Below the pieces are notes generated by a model. That model was not told where the DNA came from. It worked only from the letters and a program-made list of their open reading frames with translations, and made no database searches. Shown here in pieces: positions 7,758 through 17,415 of a stretch of 64,000 bases of DNA. The translations under genes were made by a program, and so were the position numbers. The first letter of the stretch is position 1. Each line of letters begins with the position of its first letter. This DNA is from Novosphingopyxis baekryungensis DSM 16222. GTDB taxonomy: Bacteria; Pseudomonadota; Alphaproteobacteria; Sphingomonadales; Sphingomonadaceae. The stretch covers positions 62,001 through 126,000 of the forward strand of contig NZ_ATUR01000007.1 of NCBI RefSeq assembly GCF_000420305.1, given 5' to 3'.

Positions 7758-8651
7758 TTACCGGCGCTTTGCTGTATCCTTGCTTTGGCAGGCCGCCTCG
7801 GCGGCTTCGCCAGCTGCACGGCGATCCGATATCGCCCATGCGTCGCGCTGCGCCACGAAGGGCAGCGCCAGCGAATCGCGCAGGCCCAGTTCGTCCGGAT
7901 CGCGATAGGCGGGCACGCCGATGACGATGTCGTCCTGCGGCACGTCCAGCCGGAAGGTGCCGTGCAGATGGTCCCACAGGGCCAAACCGCTGGACCAGTT
8001 GCTGTCTGTCTCCGCCTTCACCGCGCTGTGGTGGATGCCGTGCATGCGCGGGGTGGTGATGAGGCGCGCCAGCCAGCGTTCGGCCCGCACGGGCAGCGCC
8101 AGATTGCTGTGGTGGAACAGGACGGAGAAGAAGAACCAGCTTTGCCATATGTCGAGCGCGCGCGGCGAGACGCCGAGCAGCGCGACCTGCGCGGCGCGAT
8201 AGGGCGCGCTGATCGCCATGTCGACGAAGTGGAAGCGGATTGCCGTGCTGGCGTCCAGATCCAGATCGTCATGATGGACGAGGTGGAAGCGCCACAAGAG
8301 CGGCACCTTGTGGGTGGCGACGTGCCAGAGATAGACGGTGTAATCCATCAGCAGCACCGCCGCGATGTCGCGCATCCAGCCGGGGGCGGGGAGATATTGG
8401 GTCAGGCCGGTGCCGGCTTTTTCCGCGCGCCGGGCCAGCGGCCGCGTCATCGGGCTTTCGATCAGGCTGACGGTGGCCATGCTGAGCGCGCCCAGCGCGA
8501 TATTGGTGACGGTGCGGCGCGTGCGTGGGCGGCTGGGGCGGCGCAGCGGCGCGGCACGCTCGCCGATCAGGATCGCCAGCGCGGCGATGCCGATCAGCGC
8601 GGCCCCGGCGATCATCGCTCTGTTGTTGGGGACGTCGCTTCCATTGGCCAT
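7758..8651 (-). CDS. Fatty acid hydroxylase / sterol desaturase family membrane di-iron enzyme
   Basis: A 297-residue membrane protein with the clustered histidines of the family: HVATH (about 110-114), HLVHH (123-127), a central FHHSN and MHGIHH towards the C-terminus. These bind two irons that activate oxygen to hydroxylate or desaturate a lipid substrate, which cannot be deduced here. Two or three N-terminal hydrophobic segments are visible. A TATA-like element lies upstream near 8730. A second, separate member of the same family lies at 56742-57680. Confidence 0.88.
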   Translation of the reverse strand: MANGSDVPNNRAMIAGAALIGIAALAILIGERAAPLRRPSRPRTRRTVTNIALGALSMATVSLIESPMTRPLARRAEKAGTGLTQYLPAPGWMRDIAAVLLMDYTVYLWHVATHKVPLLWRFHLVHHDDLDLDASTAIRFHFVDMAISAPYRAAQVALLGVSPRALDIWQSWFFFSVLFHHSNLALPVRAERWLARLITTPRMHGIHHSAVKAETDSNWSSGLALWDHLHGTFRLDVPQDDIVIGVPAYRDPDELGLRDSLALPFVAQRDAWAISDRRAAGEAAEAACQSKDTAKRR

Positions 8652-8877
8652 ACAGGCTGGACGCGCCAGAGGGCCGGCGGGTTCCTGATCCGCGCCGAAC
8701 GAACTTTCCTACAGCGCCCCCGCTGGCCTATATGGGGTGCATGACCCATGTGCCCTGCCGCAGCGCCGCCGCTTTTGTTCGCCCAGTCCAGGCCCGCCAC
8801 GTCCGGGCCGCTTTCGGGCCGCCAATATTTGCGTCTCTGGACAGTGTGACCTGTGTGACCCTGGAAGGGGGCGCGGC

Positions 8878-9663
8878 ATGAGCGAGACGGCCCCCGACAT
8901 CCGGCACAGCGCCCGCCCCGGCGGCGAACGGCTCGCCTTTCGCAAGGCCGAGGGCGCGGGGCCGACGCTGGTCTTCCTGCCGGGCTACAAGAGCGACATG
9001 GCCGGCGGCAAGGCGACCATGCTGTTCGATCGCGCGGTGGCGCAGGGCCGCGCGGCGCTGCTGATCGACTATGCCGGATGCGGGGAAAGTGGCGGCGCGT
9101 TCCAGGATCAGACGCTGGAAAGCTGGCGCGACGATGCGCTGTATCTGGTCGAAACGCAGACGGCGGGGCCGGTGCTGCTGGTCGGCTCCAGCATGGGCGG
9201 CTGGCTGATAATGCTGGTGGCGCTCGCGCTGGCGGCGCGTGATGGAGCAGCGCGCATCGCCGGACTGGTGGGTATCGCCGCTGCGCCGGACTTCACCGAT
9301 TGGGGTTTCGACGCGGCGCAGCGCGCGCAGCTGGCGCGCGGCGAAACGCTGTACGAGGCCAATGACTATGGCCCGGAGCCGACGCCGACCACCGCCGCCT
9401 TTTGGGCGTCTGGCCAGGCCAACCGTCTGCTAACCGGCGATCCCATCGCCATCGATGCGCCGGTGCGTCTGCTGCAGGGGCAGCAGGATGCGGAGGTGCC
9501 GCACGGTGTCGCGCTGCGGCTGGCCGCGGCGCTGCGTTCAGCCGATGTGCAGACGCTGTTGATCAAAGATGGCGATCATCGCCTGTCGCGCCCGCAGGAT
9601 CTGGCCCTGCTTGCCGCGACGGTGGACCGCCTGTTCGAAGGTGCCGCAAAGGACCGCCCATGA
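8878..9663 (+). CDS. Alpha/beta hydrolase
   Basis: A 261-residue serine hydrolase. The nucleophile elbow VGSSMGGW places the catalytic Ser at about residue 105; the oxyanion strand is FLPGYKSDM, and the C-terminal segments QGQQDAEVPH and DGDHRLSR supply the acid and the His. No signal peptide is seen, so it is cytoplasmic. The ATG at 8878 follows GGAAGGGGG at good spacing. Its stop overlaps the next gene's start (ATGA). The substrate is unknown; carboxylesterase and peptidase-like members both exist. Confidence 0.88.
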   Translation: MSETAPDIRHSARPGGERLAFRKAEGAGPTLVFLPGYKSDMAGGKATMLFDRAVAQGRAALLIDYAGCGESGGAFQDQTLESWRDDALYLVETQTAGPVLLVGSSMGGWLIMLVALALAARDGAARIAGLVGIAAAPDFTDWGFDAAQRAQLARGETLYEANDYGPEPTPTTAAFWASGQANRLLTGDPIAIDAPVRLLQGQQDAEVPHGVALRLAAALRSADVQTLLIKDGDHRLSRPQDLALLAATVDRLFEGAAKDRP

Positions 9664-10457
9664 TCGCCCTTCTCCCCATTCTGCTGCAGACCGCCGCCGT
9701 GCCTGTGGCTGCAGACCCTGCCGCCGAGGTCGATCCCCGGCTGGGCGAATGTCTGGAGCTGGCGTCCAGCGATCCGGTCACCGCCGTGGTGCGCGCCAAC
9801 GCCTGGGTCTCGGCCAATGGCGGCGCGGCGGCGCATCAATGCCTCGGCCTGGCCGAAGCGGGCAGTGGCCGCTGGGACCGCGCCGAGGCGGCCTTCGTCA
9901 AGGCGGCGCTGATGGCGCAGGAACGCGGCGCTTCCGATGAGGCCAATCTGTGGATGCAGGCGGGCAATGCCGCGCTGGCGGATGGGCAGGGCGCCACCGC
10001 GCTCACCCATCTGGACCGCGCCGTGGCCACCGGCACGCTCAGCGGCAAGGCGCTGGGCGAGGTGGAGCTGGACCGCGCCCGCGCGCTGGTGAGCGCCGGA
10101 CGCGCGGAGGATGCCGCTGCTGCCCTATCCGAGGCCACCCGGCTGGTGCCGCAGGACCCGCTGGCCTGGCTGCTGTCGGCCACGTTGGCCCGGCGCACGG
10201 ACCGGCTGGAACAGGCCGCATCGGACATTGCGCTGGCCGCCGCGCTGGCCCCGGAGGAGCCCTCCGTGCTGCTGGAACAGGGCAATATCGCCGCGCTGTC
10301 CGGCCAGGATGACGCCGCCCGCGCGTCTTGGCAGAAGGTGCTGAGCGGCGCACCCGGCAGCCCCCAAGCCGATGTCGCCACCGCGCAGCTTGCCGCGCTG
10401 GCCGCCGCCCGGGACGCTTCGACACAGGCCGGCGTGACGCCGACCCCCGCCCCATGA
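9660..10457 (+). CDS. Exported tetratricopeptide-repeat protein
   Basis: A 265-residue protein with a short hydrophobic N-terminal export signal (MIALLPILLQTAAVPVAA) and Ala-rich paired helices typical of TPR repeats. The clearest are GRWDRAEAAFVKAALMAQERG, GAEDAAAALSEATRLVPQD and GQDDAARASWQKVLSGAPG in outline. TPRs act as protein-binding scaffolds, here probably in the periplasm. The start overlaps the hydrolase stop by ATGA. A weak Pro-rich tail ends the protein. Partner and pathway are unknown. Confidence 0.8.
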   Translation: MIALLPILLQTAAVPVAADPAAEVDPRLGECLELASSDPVTAVVRANAWVSANGGAAAHQCLGLAEAGSGRWDRAEAAFVKAALMAQERGASDEANLWMQAGNAALADGQGATALTHLDRAVATGTLSGKALGEVELDRARALVSAGRAEDAAAALSEATRLVPQDPLAWLLSATLARRTDRLEQAASDIALAAALAPEEPSVLLEQGNIAALSGQDDAARASWQKVLSGAPGSPQADVATAQLAALAAARDASTQAGVTPTPAP

Positions 10458-10470
10458 TAGGATGCATCCC

Positions 10471-10905
10471 ATGAAATATCTCCACACCATGATCCGCGTC
10501 ACCGACATCGACGAGACGCTGCGCTTCTTCGACCTGCTGGGCCTCAAGGAAGTGCGCCGTGCCGACAGCGAGAAGGGGCGCTTCACGCTCGTCTTCCTGG
10601 CCGCGCCGGGCGATGAGGATGCACAGGTCGAGCTGACCTATAACTGGCCCGCCGAAGACGGCAGCGCGCCCGAGCAGTATGAGGGCGGGCGCAATTTCGG
10701 CCATCTGGCCTATGCGGTCGACAATATTTACGCGAGCTGCCAGCGATTGTCCGATGGCGGCGTGACCATCAACCGCCCACCGCGCGACGGGCATATGGCC
10801 TTCGTCCGCTCGCCCGACGGCATCTCGGTCGAGCTGCTGCAGAAGGGCGAGCGCAAGGCACCGGCCGAACCCTGGGCGTCGATGGAGAATGTCGGCACAT
10901 GGTGA
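10471..10905 (+). CDS. gloA: Lactoylglutathione lyase (glyoxalase I)
   Basis: Isomerises the methylglyoxal-glutathione adduct to S-lactoylglutathione. The vicinal-oxygen-chelate fold has metal ligands at His (YLHTMIRV), Glu (VELTYNW), His (FGHLAYAVDN) and Glu (SVELLQK). The 144-residue length fits. The ATG at 10471 is preferred over 10462 because AGGA lies 8 bases upstream. Its last seven bases overlap the gloB start, so glyoxalase I and II are made together, completing methylglyoxal detoxification. Confidence 0.94.
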   Translation: MKYLHTMIRVTDIDETLRFFDLLGLKEVRRADSEKGRFTLVFLAAPGDEDAQVELTYNWPAEDGSAPEQYEGGRNFGHLAYAVDNIYASCQRLSDGGVTINRPPRDGHMAFVRSPDGISVELLQKGERKAPAEPWASMENVGTW

Positions 10906-11654
10906 GCCAGAGCGCCGCGTTGGAGACAGGGGGACTGGAGATCGTCCGCATCCCCGTACTGAACGACAATTATGTCTGGCTGGTGCATGAGCCGGTGAGC
11001 GGTGAGACCATGGTGGTCGACCCCGCCGTGGCCGATCCGGTGCTGGACGCGGCGAAGGAACGCGGCTGGGCCATCACGCAGATCTGGAACACGCATTGGC
11101 ATCCCGATCACACCGGCGGTAATGCCGCGATCAAAGAGGCGACCGGCTGCACCGTTACCGGGCCGAAAGACGAGGCCGCGCGCATTCCCACGCTGGACCG
11201 GCTGGTACGCGAGGGCGATACCGTGTCGCTGGGACCGGTGACGGCGCAGGTGCTGGACGTGCCCGCGCATACCGCCGGGCATATCGCCTTTCACCTGCCC
11301 GATCAGGCATGCGCCTTCGTGGGCGATACGCTGTTCGCCATGGGCTGCGGCCGCCTGTTCGAGGGCGATGCCGCACAGATGTACGCCGCGATGCGCAAGT
11401 TCGAGGGCATGCTGGACGATACGGTGATCTACTGCGCGCATGAATATACGCAGGCCAATGGCGATTTCGCGCTGACCGTGGAGCCGGACAATGCCGCGCT
11501 GGTCCAGCGGATGGAAACCGTGCGCGCCATGCGTGCGCGCGGCGAGGCCACGGTGCCCACCGACATCGCCGCCGAAAAGGCGACCAACCCGTTCCTGCGC
11601 GCAACGTCGGTCGAGCAGCTGGCCAGCCGCCGCGCCGCCAAGGACGCGGCCTAG
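10899..11654 (+). CDS. gloB: Hydroxyacylglutathione hydrolase (glyoxalase II)
   Basis: Hydrolyses S-lactoylglutathione to lactate and glutathione. A metallo-beta-lactamase fold with the binuclear metal motif THWHPDH at residues 65-71, then AHTAGHI, FVGDTLF and the C-terminal YCAHEYT. Length is 251 residues, normal for GloB. The C-terminus KATNPFLRA is characteristic of the glutathione-binding end. It overlaps gloA, which supplies its substrate. Confidence 0.95.
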   Translation: MVSQSAALETGGLEIVRIPVLNDNYVWLVHEPVSGETMVVDPAVADPVLDAAKERGWAITQIWNTHWHPDHTGGNAAIKEATGCTVTGPKDEAARIPTLDRLVREGDTVSLGPVTAQVLDVPAHTAGHIAFHLPDQACAFVGDTLFAMGCGRLFEGDAAQMYAAMRKFEGMLDDTVIYCAHEYTQANGDFALTVEPDNAALVQRMETVRAMRARGEATVPTDIAAEKATNPFLRATSVEQLASRRAAKDAA

Positions 11655-11708
11655 GGCGCGCAACTTTTGGCGGCAGCGTGCCGTTATGTTCGCATAAGGA
11701 GATTATCG

Positions 11709-12149
11709 ATGAGCATCGTTCGTTCCGCCTTTGCCACCACCGCCGCGGCGCTTGCGCTGTCCGCCACCTTGTCCGGCTGCGCCAATGGCCCGCGCGATGC
11801 CCAGCGCGAACCGCTGACCGCCGAGCAGAGCCAGGAGCTGGCCAAGCTGGTCGAAGGCCGCGTGGCGCAGACGCCGGTGTCCTGCCTGCCGCCGGGCATG
11901 CGTAGCGCCTCCAATGTCCGCATCAGCCAGAACACGCTGGCCTATCGGCAGGGGGCGGGCGATGTCTATGTCAACAATCTGCGCACGCCCTGTCCCGGGT
12001 TGGACAATAATTGGGACATCATCGTGACCGAGCAGTTCCAGGGCCGCGCCTGCAGCGGAGACATCATCCGTCTGGTCGATCGGACCAGCGGCATCTTCGG
12101 CGGCTCCTGCGTATTGGGCGATTTCACGCCCTATAAACGCGCCGGCTGA
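11709..12149 (+). CDS. Lipoprotein of unknown function
   Basis: A 146-residue protein with a lipoprotein signal: a basic start, a hydrophobic stretch AAALALSATL and lipobox LSGC. The mature region has four further Cys residues (in VSCLPPG, TPCPGLD, RACSGD and GSCVLGD), probably two disulfides in the periplasm. The ATG at 11709 has AAGGAG at ideal spacing. I recognise no named family, though similar Cys-containing lipoproteins are common in sphingomonads. It is convergent with the acyl-CoA ligase gene. Confidence 0.8.
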   Translation: MSIVRSAFATTAAALALSATLSGCANGPRDAQREPLTAEQSQELAKLVEGRVAQTPVSCLPPGMRSASNVRISQNTLAYRQGAGDVYVNNLRTPCPGLDNNWDIIVTEQFQGRACSGDIIRLVDRTSGIFGGSCVLGDFTPYKRAG

Positions 12150-12184
12150 TCGCTATCCCTGCGCGCGGCGCGGTGCGTGGCCGG

Positions 12185-13996
12185 TCAGCTGCGGTACATG
12201 CTGTTCAGGCGGTCTGCATATCGATCGCGGATGACATGGCGGCGGATCTTGAGTGAGGGCGTCATCTCGCCATTCTCGATCGTGAAGGGTTCGTCGGCAA
12301 AGATGAAGCGGCGCACCCGCTCGGTGACGGAGAGGTCGCTGTTCACGCGGCTGACGGCGGCATCGATGGCCTTGCGAAATTCTGGGCGGTCCTGGATCTT
12401 GGCGAAGTCCACCCCGCAGCCATGCGACTGGCAGAATTGCACGGCCCATTCCGCATCCGGAACGATCAGCCCCACCATATAGGGCCGCTTGTCGCCCACG
12501 ATCATCGCCTGGCTGATCTCGGGCTGGAGCGTCAGCATGCCCTCCACCTTCTGCGGCGCGACATTGTCGCCCTTGTCGTTGACGATCAGGTCCTTCTTGC
12601 GATCGGTGATGACGATCCGTCCGCCATCGTCGATATGGCCGATATCGCCGGTGTGCAGCCAGCCGTCCTGCAGCACGCGCCGGCTTTCCGCCTCATTGTG
12701 CCAATAGCCCTGCATCACCAGCTCGCCGCGAACCAGCAGCTCGCCGTCTTCGGCCACCTTCACCTCGGTGTTCATCAGCGGCGGGCCGACCGTGTTCATG
12801 CGCACGCCGGCCGCCGGGCGGTTGCAGCTGATGATCGGCGCGGACTCGGTCTGTCCATAGCCCTGGAGCAGGCACAGGCCGATCGACTGGAAGAAGACGC
12901 CGATCTCCGGATTCAACGGCGCGCCGCCGGACACCATCGCCTTCAGCCGCCCGCCGAATTTGGCGCGGATTTTGGGCCGGAACAGGCGTTCGATCAGCAG
13001 GTCCATCGGCCGGTCCATCAGCCGCCGGTCGCCCTGGCCTGCGCGCATCCCGATGTCCTGCGCCGTCTGCAGGAAATATTGCGGCAGCTTGCCCTGCTTT
13101 TCGATACCCTTGATGATCCGGGCACGCAGCACCTCGAACAGGCGCGGCACCACCACCATGATGGTCGGCCGCACTTCCTCGATATTGGCGGCCAGCTTGT
13201 CCAGACCCTCGGCATAATAGATTTGTCCGCCAAGACCGATCGGGAAGAACTGTCCGCCGGTATGCTCATAGGCGTGGCTGAGCGGCAGGAAGGACAGGAA
13301 CACCTCGTCGTCCCAGCCGAAATCCTCGGAAATGATCTGCGAGGCGCCCGCCACATTGTGCAGGATGGCGCCATGATGCTGGCGCACGCCGCGCGGTGCG
13401 CCGCCGGTGCCGCTGGTATAGATGATGCAGGCCAGATCGCTGCGTTCGACATGCGAGGCCCGCTGTCTGGCCACCACCACATCCTCATCGGTGCCGAGCG
13501 CCAGATCGGAAAATTTACAGGTGCTGAGCTGGCCGGCCTGCTGGCTACTGATCTCTTCCATGCCGATGACATGGGCCGCGGCGCTGGAGCGGATGACGGC
13601 GGGAAGCAGCGTCTGCGCCAGCTTTGCGGTGGAGACGATGACGCCGCGCGCACCGCTGTCGTCCAGAATATGCTGATGATCGCGTTCGGAATTGGTGCTG
13701 TAGGTGGGTACGGTGATGCACCCTGCCGCCATGATGCCAAGATCGGCGATACACCATTCGGGGCGATTTTCGGAGACCAGCATGACGCGGTCGCCCGGTT
13801 CGAAACCCAGTTCGTGCAGGGATTTGGCAAGACCGGCCACCTGCCGCGCCGCATCGCGCCAGCTGATCGACTGCCACTGCCCGTCCTGCTTGTGCCACAG
13901 GAACGGGCGATCGCCTTTGGACGCAGCCCGATCGAAGAACATGGTGACGAGATTGGGAAACCCGTCAAATGCGTCAAAGGCCACTATGCTCTCCAT
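12185..13996 (-). CDS. Long-chain fatty-acid-CoA ligase (AMP-forming)
   Basis: Activates fatty acids to acyl-CoA through an acyl-adenylate. The AMP-binding motif appears as YTSGTGGAPRG, a common variant of YTSGTTGxPKG. Further motifs are GYGQTESAP, WLHTGDIG and the KDLIVNDKGDNVAPQKVE segment with the catalytic region. From ATG 13996 it has 603 residues, as in the long FadD15/ACSL-like subgroup. An ATG at 14029 would add 11 residues. Cytoplasmic or loosely membrane bound. Acyl chain specificity cannot be read from the sequence. Confidence 0.92.
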   Translation of the reverse strand: MESIVAFDAFDGFPNLVTMFFDRAASKGDRPFLWHKQDGQWQSISWRDAARQVAGLAKSLHELGFEPGDRVMLVSENRPEWCIADLGIMAAGCITVPTYSTNSERDHQHILDDSGARGVIVSTAKLAQTLLPAVIRSSAAAHVIGMEEISSQQAGQLSTCKFSDLALGTDEDVVVARQRASHVERSDLACIIYTSGTGGAPRGVRQHHGAILHNVAGASQIISEDFGWDDEVFLSFLPLSHAYEHTGGQFFPIGLGGQIYYAEGLDKLAANIEEVRPTIMVVVPRLFEVLRARIIKGIEKQGKLPQYFLQTAQDIGMRAGQGDRRLMDRPMDLLIERLFRPKIRAKFGGRLKAMVSGGAPLNPEIGVFFQSIGLCLLQGYGQTESAPIISCNRPAAGVRMNTVGPPLMNTEVKVAEDGELLVRGELVMQGYWHNEAESRRVLQDGWLHTGDIGHIDDGGRIVITDRKKDLIVNDKGDNVAPQKVEGMLTLQPEISQAMIVGDKRPYMVGLIVPDAEWAVQFCQSHGCGVDFAKIQDRPEFRKAIDAAVSRVNSDLSVTERVRRFIFADEPFTIENGEMTPSLKIRRHVIRDRYADRLNSMYRS

Positions 13997-14124
13997 CCGG
14001 CGACCGTCGAAATGCGGCCATGAATCCAAGAGCTAGCGTGCGCGGCGGATGTGGGCAACGGTCAAACCATCCTTGTCCCGCTGCCCACGTCGCCATCCTG
14101 CGCGGCCTGTACGCCTTTTGCCGT

Positions 14125-16110
14125 CTATTCCGCTTGCGCCGTGCCTTCACCGCGCGGATCGGCCGCGCCTTCCCAGCCATTCTCGGTCCAGCGGGCAGCA
14201 TTCACCTTGGAGCCCAGATCCCCGACCACAACCGGCGTGCCCAGCGCTTCGATCTGCGGGACGAGATCGACCAGCGGGGTGTCCTTCTCGATGATCAGGC
14301 CGTCACCCCCGTAGAAGATATTGGGCAGCGCGATGGCTTCCTCCAGCGGGTATTTCCAGTCGATATAGCCGATCAGCGTCTTGGCGACATGCATGATGAT
14401 GCGCTTTCCGCCCGCGGACCCCAGCGCCAGCACCGGCCGGCCCTGGCCATCGAACACGATGGTCGGCGACATCGAGGACAGTGGCCGCTTGCCTCCCTTG
14501 ACGGCATTGGCCACCGGCTTGCCATCCTTCATCGGCGCAAAGGTGAAATCGGTCAGCTCATTGTTCAGGAAGAAACCGCTGGCCATCAGCTGACTGCCGA
14601 AAGGCCCCTCGATGGTCGATGTCATCGAGACCACATTGCCTTCCTTGTCCACCACCACGAAATGCGTCGTGCCCGCCACTTCGCTGGAGGGCGCCGGCGT
14701 GCGCTCCTGCGCGCCGGGCGGGGTGCCCGCCTCATAGCTTTCCAGCGCGCTGTCCGGCTTGATGAGGGCGGACCGCTCCTTCAGATAATCGGCGTTCAGC
14801 AGGCCCTCGGTGGGCACATAGACGAAGTTCGGATCGCCCAGAAACGCTTCACGATCGGCATAGGCAAGGCGCATCGCCTCGCCAATCAGGTGCCAGCTTT
14901 CCGGATTGCCCGATCCCAGCTGTGCCATGTCGAACGGCTGCAACAGGCCCAGAATCTGCAGCACGGTGGTGCCGCCGGACGATGGCGGGCCCATGCCGCA
15001 GACGCGATATTCACGGTAGGGCATGCACAGCGCGTCGCGCTCCACCGCCTGATAGGCCGTCAGATCCTCCTGCGTCAGATCGCCGGCATTGACCGGGGTG
15101 GTGCGCACGGTGTTGATGATTTCACTGGCGGTCTGCCCGGAATAGAAGGCATCGGGGCCCAGCGTGGCAATCCGCTCAAAGGTTTCGGCCAGCGCCGGAT
15201 TGGTGATGAGATCGCCCTTTTTGGCGGGCGCTCCGTCTTTCCAGTAGATCGCGCGGGCATCCGGAAAGCGATCCCACAGCGGTGCGATCTGCTGCAAACG
15301 CCCTTCCAGCGTGTCGTTCACCTCGAACCCGCCCTCGGCCAGCTGGATCGCCGGTTCGAAAAGGTCTTCCCAAGGCAGCTTGCCCCATCTCTCATGCGTC
15401 AGCGCCATCAGGCGGATATTGCCGGGCACGCCGACGGACTTGCCGCCCTGCACCGCCTCCATGAACGGCAGGGGCGTGCCGTCGGGGCGCAGAAACCGGT
15501 CTGCCTTGGCGCTGATCGGCGCGGTTTCACGCCCGTCGATCGTGGTGATGGTGCCATCGGTGCCGGACGCGTGGAGCAGAAACCCGCCGCCGCCGATACC
15601 GCTGGATTGCGGCTCGACCACGGTCAGCGCTAGCATCATCGCCATGGCCGCGTCGCCCGCCGATCCACCTTCGCGCAGGATCTGCATGCCCACATCGGTC
15701 ACCCGGGGATCGGCGCTGGAGGCCAGGCCAACGTCGAGGCCGGAAGGCTGGATGATCGTGCCGCCTCCAAAGATGGAATCCTGCTCGCCGGCCGCACTGG
15801 CATCGGCCGAATCGGCATCCGCCGCCGCCTCGCCGTCACGGTCACGCGCCGGAGCCTGCAACGGGGCCGCACTGTCGCCCTGGCGCGGCGGCACGGATGG
15901 CACATAGCCGCCGCCTTCGACTTCCTGCGCGCTGCCGAACGGTTCGCCCAGTCCATCATCCTCATAATCCACTGGCTCGGTATCGGCGGGCTGCGACGCC
16001 GCCGGCGCGCTCGGGAGCGGGGTGGGCCGGGTCTGCTGCGCCGCGACAGGCGCGCAGAGCGCCAGCGCGCAGGCGAGGGAGAGAAGCGGGGTCGTGAAGG
16101 ATCTGGTCAT
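14125..16110 (-). CDS. ggt: Gamma-glutamyltransferase (gamma-glutamyltranspeptidase)
   Basis: A 661-residue exported N-terminal-nucleophile hydrolase that cleaves gamma-glutamyl bonds such as those of glutathione. After the signal peptide (LLSLACALALCAPVAAQ) comes an unusually long, Pro/Ala/Asp-rich linker of about 120 residues before the catalytic domain begins near GLASSADPRVTDVG. The autocleavage site and catalytic Thr are in GTTHFVVVD, near residue 479. SSGGTTVLQ and PLSSMSPTI are further family motifs. The start at 16110 has AAGGA about 6 bases away. Probably periplasmic. Confidence 0.93.
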   Translation of the reverse strand: MTRSFTTPLLSLACALALCAPVAAQQTRPTPLPSAPAASQPADTEPVDYEDDGLGEPFGSAQEVEGGGYVPSVPPRQGDSAAPLQAPARDRDGEAAADADSADASAAGEQDSIFGGGTIIQPSGLDVGLASSADPRVTDVGMQILREGGSAGDAAMAMMLALTVVEPQSSGIGGGGFLLHASGTDGTITTIDGRETAPISAKADRFLRPDGTPLPFMEAVQGGKSVGVPGNIRLMALTHERWGKLPWEDLFEPAIQLAEGGFEVNDTLEGRLQQIAPLWDRFPDARAIYWKDGAPAKKGDLITNPALAETFERIATLGPDAFYSGQTASEIINTVRTTPVNAGDLTQEDLTAYQAVERDALCMPYREYRVCGMGPPSSGGTTVLQILGLLQPFDMAQLGSGNPESWHLIGEAMRLAYADREAFLGDPNFVYVPTEGLLNADYLKERSALIKPDSALESYEAGTPPGAQERTPAPSSEVAGTTHFVVVDKEGNVVSMTSTIEGPFGSQLMASGFFLNNELTDFTFAPMKDGKPVANAVKGGKRPLSSMSPTIVFDGQGRPVLALGSAGGKRIIMHVAKTLIGYIDWKYPLEEAIALPNIFYGGDGLIIEKDTPLVDLVPQIEALGTPVVVGDLGSKVNAARWTENGWEGAADPRGEGTAQAE

Positions 16111-16258
16111 AGCGGTCCTTTCGGGACAGTTCTTTTGGCCATAGTGATGCAATTTGCCGTCTGAACGCAGGAGAAACGCGGGCGGTTGCCGCCGATCTTG
16201 CGCATGCGCACGGAGGCCGCCTGCCCGATGTGCCTCGACCGGGAAACGCAAGCCTGGC

Positions 16259-17290
16259 TTATACCATCCCCACGGCCTCGGAAAGCGAGGAAAAACCGTC
16301 CCTGCGCAGCAACGAGGCAAGGTCCCTGGCGATGCGGCGGCCAAGCTCCGGCCCCTCATAGATCAGCGCGGTATAGAGCTGGATCAGCGATGCCCCGGCA
16401 CGGATGCGGGCATAAGCGTCCGCGCCGCTGGCGATGCCGCCGACGGAAACCAGCGGCATCGCCGTGCCGCAGACCGCGCGAAAGGCGATCAGCCGTTCCA
16501 GGGCCAGCCCGGCAAGGGGCGCGCCCGACAGGCCGCCCGTCTCGCCGGCGTTGGCGGAGGTCAGCGGCGGGCGGCTGATGGTGGTGTTCGATATGATGAG
16601 CGCGGCGACGTTTCGATCGATCGCCACCTGGGCGATATCCTCGACATCGGCGGGCTCCAGATCGGGTGCGATCTTCAGGAAAACCGGGCAGTCATGATGG
16701 TTGTTCTCGATCACCGCGCTCAGCAGCGCCTCCAGCATGCCCTTGTCCTGCAGGGCGCGCAGGCCCGGCGTGTTGGGCGAGGAGATGTTGACGGTCAGAT
16801 AATCGGCATAGGGGCACATTGCGCGCGCGCCCCTGGCATAGTCGGCAATCCGGTCCGGGCTGTCCTTGTTCGCGCCGATGTTCACGCCGATGGGTCCGGG
16901 GCGACGGGCGTAGAGTTTCAGCCGGTCGATCGCCGCCTTCTGCCCCGCATTGTTGAAACCCAGCCGGTTGATGATCGCGCGGTCCTCCGGCAGGCGGAAG
17001 ATGCGCGGGCGCGGATTGCCGGCCTGCGGCAGCGGCGTGACCGTGCCCACCTCGGCAAACCCGAAGCCGAGATCGAGAAACTGGAGCGGCACCTCGGCAT
17101 TTTTGTCCACCCCCGCGGCCAGGCCGACGGGGTTGGGAAAGTGCAGACCCGCCACGCTGCTGGCCAGCACCGGATCGTCGACAGGCCCGGCTTTCAGCGG
17201 TTTGCGTTTGAGCATCTGGATGGTCAGGCCATGGGCGCGCTCCGGCTCGATACGGAACAGGAGCGGGCGGGCAAAGGACTGAAACCACAT
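16259..17290 (-). CDS. pyrD: Dihydroorotate dehydrogenase (quinone), class 2
   Basis: Oxidises dihydroorotate to orotate in pyrimidine synthesis, passing electrons to membrane quinone. It is 343 residues with a helical N-terminal quinone-binding extension (WFQSFARPLLFRIEPERAHG) that marks class 2. FMN-domain motifs include GLAAGVDKNAE, RLGFNNAG, GVNIGANKD, NISSPNTPGLR (the catalytic Ser region) and SVGGIASGADA. The ATG at 17290 is set by the family N-terminus. It is divergent from the DUF885 gene. Confidence 0.95.
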   Translation of the reverse strand: MWFQSFARPLLFRIEPERAHGLTIQMLKRKPLKAGPVDDPVLASSVAGLHFPNPVGLAAGVDKNAEVPLQFLDLGFGFAEVGTVTPLPQAGNPRPRIFRLPEDRAIINRLGFNNAGQKAAIDRLKLYARRPGPIGVNIGANKDSPDRIADYARGARAMCPYADYLTVNISSPNTPGLRALQDKGMLEALLSAVIENNHHDCPVFLKIAPDLEPADVEDIAQVAIDRNVAALIISNTTISRPPLTSANAGETGGLSGAPLAGLALERLIAFRAVCGTAMPLVSVGGIASGADAYARIRAGASLIQLYTALIYEGPELGRRIARDLASLLRRDGFSSLSEAVGMV

Positions 17291-17415
17291 GGACAGGGGG
17301 TCTATGGCGCAGACCGGCGGGTGACAAGGACTTCGCGCCGTGACCGGCCATGATGGCGGTTGCGCTTTGCGATGGGCAGGGTAGCCTCGCGCGCAAATCA
17401 TTCATCGCCACAAAA

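Noticed and set aside
13969-15633. 554-codon plus-strand frame opposite the ggt gene
   Set aside because: Shadow of ggt; no family resemblance.
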